Origin: Lachnospiraceae bacterium
GTDB taxonomy: Bacteria > Bacillota_A > Clostridia > Lachnospirales > Lachnospiraceae
Assembly (NCBI GenBank): GCA_021770615.1
Contig: JAETQR010000075.1
Coordinates: forward strand, 1-9,972
Reading direction: 5' to 3'
DNA: 9,972 nt
Of this stretch, positions 7,601-9,972 are shown piece after piece. The notes below the pieces were generated by a model, which saw nothing but the letters and a program-made list of their open reading frames with translations, searched no databases and was not told where the DNA came from. The stretch's first letter is position 1, and every line of letters begins with the position of its first letter. A program made the position numbers and the translations under genes.

Positions 7601-7606
7601 TCCTCC
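7601..7606 (-). promoter_or_regulatory. Ribosome binding site supporting a TTG start
   Basis: GGAGGA on the minus strand is 8 bases before TTG 7592-7590, which is directly followed by the basic end of the signal peptide. The upstream GTG at 7679 has no such site and would bury the signal peptide behind 29 extra residues. Confidence 0.7.
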
Positions 7607-7693
7607 AATCTACTACTGATACCTCAAAATTTATAAAACATACTTTTGAAATGACTGCCGGTTCGGATTGTTTAACCACTGCCGTCGCTTTCC

Positions 7694-7728
7694 ATTTTAA
7701 TGTATTTCAGCCGAAAAAAAATATATTT
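7694..7728 (-). promoter_or_regulatory. Candidate activator-dependent promoter of the secreted-protein gene
   Basis: On the minus strand TAAAAT (7699-7694) is a 5/6 match to the -10 consensus, while the -35 position is only a run of T. The three 20-bp repeats end about 42 bases before the predicted start point (near 7687), the place where a bound activator would touch RNA polymerase. The leader would be about 95 bases. A second AT-rich element TATAAA (7635-7630) also lies upstream of the gene but has no partner. Confidence 0.4.
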
Positions 7729-7780
7729 GGCAGGAACGTCAATTTTCTGGCAGGAACGTCAATTTTCTGGCAGGAACGTC
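7729..7780. repeat. 20-bp direct repeats, 2.6 copies, likely operator
   Basis: GGCAGGAACGTCAATTTTCT is present at 7729-7748 and identically at 7749-7768, and its first 12 bases return at 7769-7780. On the minus strand the repeated core reads GACGTTCCTGCC. The 20-bp period is two turns of the helix, so bound proteins would sit on the same face. The core partly resembles the direct-repeat boxes of LytTR-type regulators (AgrA/VirR), but the fit is incomplete. The identity of the copies argues for selection or recent duplication. Confidence 0.8.
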
Positions 7781-7795
7781 ATCTCCATTTTAATT

Positions 7796-7825
7796 TCATT
7801 TCAGGTCATTTCAGATCATTTCATC
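7796..7825. repeat. Three tandem TCATTTCA decamers
   Basis: TCATTTCAGG (7796-7805), TCATTTCAGA (7806-7815) and TCATTTCATC (7816-7825) form a 10-bp tandem, one helix turn per unit. It lies between the degV remnant and the 20-bp repeats. It could be a second protein-binding array or simple slippage. Confidence 0.6.
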
Positions 7826-7849
7826 GAAATCTTCCCCCCCATTCAACTC

Positions 7850-8320
7850 CTATCTCTCATTTTGCAACATAAACAACAGTCCAAACGTCCCTGGTCCGCA
7901 ATTCGTGGAAATAGCGGGGGAGGCTTTCTGATAGATCACATTCTTAAATGACACCTGATTGCCAGCCAGTTTCTCTATCTTCATCAGCTCTTCTTTCGTC
8001 AATCCGGCATGCGTGATAAACAGGGTATTCGCATCAATTCCCCGTACCGCCCGGAATGTGGAAGCAATGTACTTCTTCCACGCATGATTTCTCGTCCCGA
8101 TCCGGATCGCGCCTACTTTCATGCTACTGTTTTTCAAGGTAAGTACCGGATGAAGCAGAAAGGCTTTGCAGACCGTGTTGATTTTGGAAGAAATTCTGCC
8201 GTCATGCCTCCTGCCGCATACTCGGCAGCACGAAGCACCATAAGTCCCATGCTGCTCAAGAGATGTCCGGAATCTACTCTCCCTCCATCAAGTCGGGTAC
8301 ACGCAGTTGATAAATATCTT
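7850..8320 (-). pseudogene. degV-like gene, truncated and internally deleted
   Basis: The C-terminal part is an open minus-strand frame with DegV hallmarks: GRISSKINTVCKAFLLHPVL, MKVGAIRIGTR, LFITHAG and the closing NCGPGTFGLLFM, ending at TAG 7852-7850. Upstream, from about 8300 to 8195, a different frame carries the middle of the same fold: GGRVDSGHLLSSMGLMVLRA then AEYAAGGMTAE. The two pieces meet near 8188-8205 out of frame, and about 25-30 residues normally found between them are absent. The first 80 or so residues of a normal protein of about 280 residues are also missing; the remnant stops next to the stop codon of the membrane-protein gene at 8324. DegV proteins bind fatty acids and serve FakB-type lipid phosphorylation. 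This copy cannot work. Confidence 0.8.
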
Positions 8321-8323
8321 TTG

Positions 8324-8761
8324 TCATAGTGTTGTAGTCTCCTTTTCCAATAATTTTGTATAGCAAATATAATTTCTAAAAAACACCACTCCTGCTAAGG
8401 CTAATGCACAGCCAAGTCCGGAGTAAAAGAAAGAGACAAAGATATCCGGAAATATTCCGGCAACTCTAAAGCCAATTCCACCACCCATCATGCAAGCCAT
8501 GATGATATATGCCTTTAAATCGAAGAAATTCCAAAAAGGCTTGTAATCCTCATATTTTAAAATTCTCCTCGTATGCTTTTGGCTCATTTTGAAAAACATT
8601 ATTCCAAAAAGCATAAATACAACCATTGAGAACAGATATAAATACCACTGCGATTCAATTACAAAATATGACAAAACTCCAAGCCTTGCTACATTAAAAC
8701 CGGCTATAATCCATACAATACCGGCTATCAATAGAAGGGTTCTCTTTTTAACATAAAACAT
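8324..8761 (-). CDS. Small four-helix membrane protein, function unknown
   Basis: The 145-residue protein has four predicted membrane helices at about residues 8-30, 38-57, 83-103 and 107-128. A basic loop QKHTRRILKYEDYK lies between the second and third, presumably in the cytoplasm. Helix three has the Gly-rich run MMGGGIGFRVAG. No family is recognised. The ATG at 8761 has GGAGG (8773-8769) 7 bases upstream; a GTG one codon earlier is less likely. The marR-like stop is 16 bases upstream, so the two genes form one unit and the regulator probably controls this protein. Small membrane proteins beside MarR regulators often act in export or stress resistance, but that is only context. Its stop marks the edge of the degV remnant, and its base composition is distinctly AT-richer than that remnant. 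Confidence 0.75.
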   Translation of the reverse strand: MFYVKKRTLLLIAGIVWIIAGFNVARLGVLSYFVIESQWYLYLFSMVVFMLFGIMFFKMSQKHTRRILKYEDYKPFWNFFDLKAYIIMACMMGGGIGFRVAGIFPDIFVSFFYSGLGCALALAGVVFFRNYICYTKLLEKETTTL

Positions 8762-8777
8762 CACTCAACCTCCATTC

Positions 8778-9206
8778 TCATCTGTCTATTAAGCATCTTT
8801 CAGCATTATTGCATATCTTGCCGAACACAGACTTACATATTATCATCTCTTCTTCCGTAAGCCCCTCAAACATATTCCTTATGAACTCACTCTGTATATT
8901 TAGACCGGATTGAATAATTTCCTGTGTAGAATCTAACAATACTATTTCAATATGTTTCTTATTTTCTTCACTCTGTTTCTTCTCAACTAATCCCCTATCT
9001 TCTAGCGATTTTAATGATGTCGAAACATGTGATTTCGTAGATTTACGCACTTTAACAATATCTGCCGCTGTTTTATACTGTGGATTATTGTATAAAAACA
9101 TTAGTATGTCATACTCCATTTGAGTTAATTCGTATTTGTCACATACTGACCTTGTAAGTTTCTCATAATAACATGTTATTGTCTTATGCATGTCCCAAAA
9201 TTGCAT
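8778..9206 (-). CDS. MarR family transcriptional regulator
   Basis: The 142-residue protein has the MarR winged helix fold. N-terminal dimerisation helices (HKTITCYYEKLTRSVC) are followed by the helix-turn-helix at about 30-68 (LTQMEYDILMFLYNNP, TAADIVKVRKSTKSHVSTSL) and a wing near 72-90 (DRGLVEKKQSEENKKHIEI). A C-terminal dimerisation helix (LTEEEMIICKSVFGKI) closes it. A longer GTG start at 9218 is possible, but AGGTGG (9220-9215) lies 8 bases before ATG 9206 and contains that GTG, so 9206 is preferred. MarR proteins usually repress their own operon and release it on binding a small molecule or on oxidation. The perfect promoter with an overlapping palindrome just upstream supports autorepression. 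The membrane-protein gene follows at 16 bases. Confidence 0.9.
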   Translation of the reverse strand: MQFWDMHKTITCYYEKLTRSVCDKYELTQMEYDILMFLYNNPQYKTAADIVKVRKSTKSHVSTSLKSLEDRGLVEKKQSEENKKHIEIVLLDSTQEIIQSGLNIQSEFIRNMFEGLTEEEMIICKSVFGKICNNAERCLIDR

Positions 9207-9226
9207 TATATCTGCCACCTTTCATC

Positions 9227-9240
9227 GTTCTATTTAGAAC
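9227..9240. promoter_or_regulatory. Palindromic operator of the marR-like gene
   Basis: GTTCTATTTAGAAC has perfect 6-bp arms (GTTCTA/TAGAAC) around two bases. It starts one base after the -10 element and covers the predicted transcription start, immediately upstream of the ribosome site. This is the usual form and position of a MarR self-repression site. Confidence 0.75.
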
Positions 9241-9241
9241 A

Positions 9242-9270
9242 ATTATATATTCCATTCTTTTTTTTGTCAA
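9242..9270 (-). promoter_or_regulatory. Perfect consensus sigma-A promoter for the marR-membrane protein operon
   Basis: On the minus strand TTGACA (9270-9265) and TATAAT (9247-9242) are separated by exactly 17 bases, with an A tract in the spacer. All twelve consensus positions match. Such a strong promoter next to a palindromic operator suggests that the operon is held down by its own repressor and fires strongly on release. Confidence 0.85.
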
Positions 9271-9277
9271 CAGAAAA

Positions 9278-9298
9278 AGATACACGAAATGTGTATCT
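9278..9298 (-). terminator. Hairpin with minus-strand T tract, probable terminator
   Basis: AGATACAC (9278-9285) pairs with GTGTATCT (9291-9298) around a 5-base loop. On the minus strand the stem is followed by TTTTTCTG, giving an intrinsic-terminator shape. It lies just upstream of the -35 of the marR-like gene and would shield that operon from transcription entering from the right. No minus-strand gene is seen to its right in this window. Confidence 0.5.
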
Positions 9299-9620
9299 CC
9301 TCTAAGATATATAGAATATTTTTTTGTGATTTACCATCTTGTAAAATTCCGATTGTGATTTGATGATTTTTAAGGGAAACATTAGCTGTTATATTTGTTT
9401 ATTAAATTCTCCGCTAACCCTTGAAAATACTAAGTTTATCGCAGATGAGCTTTCCCTTAAAGTTTCCCTTGTGTTATGTCTTCCCATAGGGCATTACGAA
9501 CCCTGATAAGGGAAAAATAAGGGAAATAGAATCACATAAAACATTATAACACAAAATACACGGTAATTGGTACACTGATTGAAATGCTTTCAAAAAATCT
9601 ACAAAAAGATGACAAATAAA
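9299..9620. other. AT-rich intergenic region with an AAGGGAAA dyad
   Basis: No gene is supported here. The sequence holds two copies of TTGTGATTT (9324-9332 and 9353-9361), the five AAGGGAAA octamers (9372-9526), and an A-rich leader before the DUF6061-like gene. It may be a junction between chromosomal and element DNA. Confidence 0.6.
9372..9526. repeat. Five AAGGGAAA octamers, four of them forming a large inverted repeat
   Basis: AAGGGAAA occurs at 9372-9379, as TTTCCCTT at 9451-9458 and 9463-9470, and again as AAGGGAAA at 9508-9515 and 9519-9526. The inner four form two direct pairs (12- and 11-bp period) facing each other, so 9451-9470 can pair with 9508-9526 around a 37-base loop. Paired direct repeats of this kind recall arm-type sites bound by the N-terminal domain of tyrosine integrases. 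A cruciform or mRNA hairpin is the alternative. Confidence 0.65.
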
Positions 9621-9893
9621 ATGAATATTATTTATGCACCATACAATATCCACCATAACAGCATTGATATATACACTTATGCAGGATACTTTTTACGGAT
9701 AGATTGCAATAAAGCAGAGGATGGATTGAAAACTACCCCCTGCTCTGAATGTGCCTTAAATGCTTTGGCAATAAATGAGCCGCTTGAATATGCAAGGCTC
9801 TATCTTGAGGGAAATATGCAGATGTGGGTGGATGCAGAAGATTCTTTAGAACTATTATGGGACTATGAAAAAATCTCTGTAAAAAAAGAATAG
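9621..9893 (+). CDS. DUF6061-like small protein
   Basis: The 90-residue protein starts MNIIYAPYNIHHNSIDIYTY and has the motifs I recall for the DUF6061 family. These are a short beta-rich start with a D-I-x-x-Y-x-G stretch, an FLRIDC strand, and a later helix with NEPLEYARLYLEGNMQMW. Members are about 75-95 residues, of unknown function, and are often found in clostridial integrative and conjugative elements. The frame is open upstream through ATG 9609 to TTG 9579. None of the starts has a good ribosome site; I chose the ATG at 9621 because family members begin with this motif. The acidic end EDSLELLWDYEKISVKKE is lineage-specific. The family assignment is from memory of the sequence pattern. 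Confidence 0.65.
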   Translation: MNIIYAPYNIHHNSIDIYTYAGYFLRIDCNKAEDGLKTTPCSECALNALAINEPLEYARLYLEGNMQMWVDAEDSLELLWDYEKISVKKE

Positions 9894-9903
9894 CTGTATT
9901 CCA

Positions 9904-9948
9904 AAAAGGTCTTCTATGATAAAATCAAATTATCAAAGGAGGCCTTTT
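9904..9948 (+). promoter_or_regulatory. Long hairpin enclosing the ribosome site of the next gene
   Basis: AAAAGGTCTTC (9904-9914) can pair with GGAGGCCTTTT (9938-9948), 11 pairs with two G-U. Inside, after a small internal loop, TGATAA (9917-9922) pairs with TTATCA (9930-9935) around 7 bases. The ribosome site AAAGGAGG (9935-9942) is largely within the 3' arm, so folding would hide it. The structure may also end transcription of the preceding gene, since the stem closes in TTTT. Confidence 0.55.
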
Positions 9949-9951
9949 ACT

Positions 9952-9972
9952 ATGGCAAACAAAAAGAGAAAC
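9952..9972 (+). CDS. Start of a truncated gene (first seven codons)
   Basis: ATG at 9952 follows a strong AAAGGAGG (9935-9942) by 9 bases and reads M-A-N-K-K-R-N before the window ends. A basic lysine/arginine-rich start fits a DNA-binding protein such as a recombinase or replication protein of a mobile element, but seven residues cannot identify it. It lies 58 bases after the DUF6061-like gene on the same strand. Confidence 0.6.

Noticed and set aside
7592..7679. Longer N-terminus of the secreted protein from GTG 7679
   Set aside because: There is no ribosome site before the GTG, and the signal peptide would be internal; the TTG with GGAGGA fits better.
7729..7780. Possible miniature CRISPR array
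   Set aside because: The repeat unit is 20 bp with no variable spacers between copies; it is a plain direct repeat.
9474..9656. 60-codon minus-strand frame across the AAGGGAAA dyad
   Set aside because: No ribosome site, it overlaps the start of the DUF6061-like gene, and it spans the inverted repeat; coding is unlikely.

Overview
The window looks like a chromosomal segment of a gut-type Firmicute, most likely Lachnospiraceae (Clostridia). The grounds are AGGAGG-type ribosome sites, a ferredoxin-fused aldo/keto reductase, a large secreted protein with a DUF6273-like head and Ig-like repeats, and a DUF6061-like small protein of the kind found in clostridial integrative elements. Left and central parts have moderate GC. 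From about 8330 to the right end the sequence is visibly AT-rich, which suggests different, probably acquired, DNA.

Layout. Positions 3-83 hold the last codons of an unidentified + strand gene. After a 440-bp AT-rich gap with short repeats comes a MerR/BmrR-like regulator (522-1358, +). It converges on a minus-strand set that reads right to left: a small cupin (4445-4011), a MATE efflux transporter (3985-2660), a 41-codon remnant of a second aldo/keto reductase (2654-2532) and an intact ferredoxin-type aldo/keto reductase (2514-1393). A drug-sensing-type MerR protein beside a MATE pump and a redox enzyme suggests a detoxification/efflux module; this is inference from context. Next is a gap with an interrupted small reading frame (4819-4595) and a 17-bp hairpin (4939-4981). 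The hairpin probably ends transcription of an 855-residue secreted protein (7592-5025, minus, TTG start). Upstream of that gene lie three copies of a 20-bp direct repeat, placed just before a promoter with a good -10 and no recognisable -35. This resembles a tandem activator site.

Right part. A decayed degV gene (about 8320-7850) has lost its N-terminus and an internal segment. Its truncated 5' end abuts the stop codon of an AT-rich two-gene cassette: a MarR regulator (9206-8778) and a four-helix membrane protein (8761-8324). The cassette is driven by a perfect consensus promoter with a palindromic operator beside the -10. Beyond it are five copies of AAGGGAAA arranged as a large dyad (9372-9526), a DUF6061-like gene (9621-9893, +), and the first seven codons of another + strand gene whose ribosome site is inside a long hairpin. 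The right end is probably the edge of a mobile element, but no recombinase or transposase is visible, so this remains a hypothesis.

No rRNA, tRNA, CRISPR array or complete insertion sequence was found.
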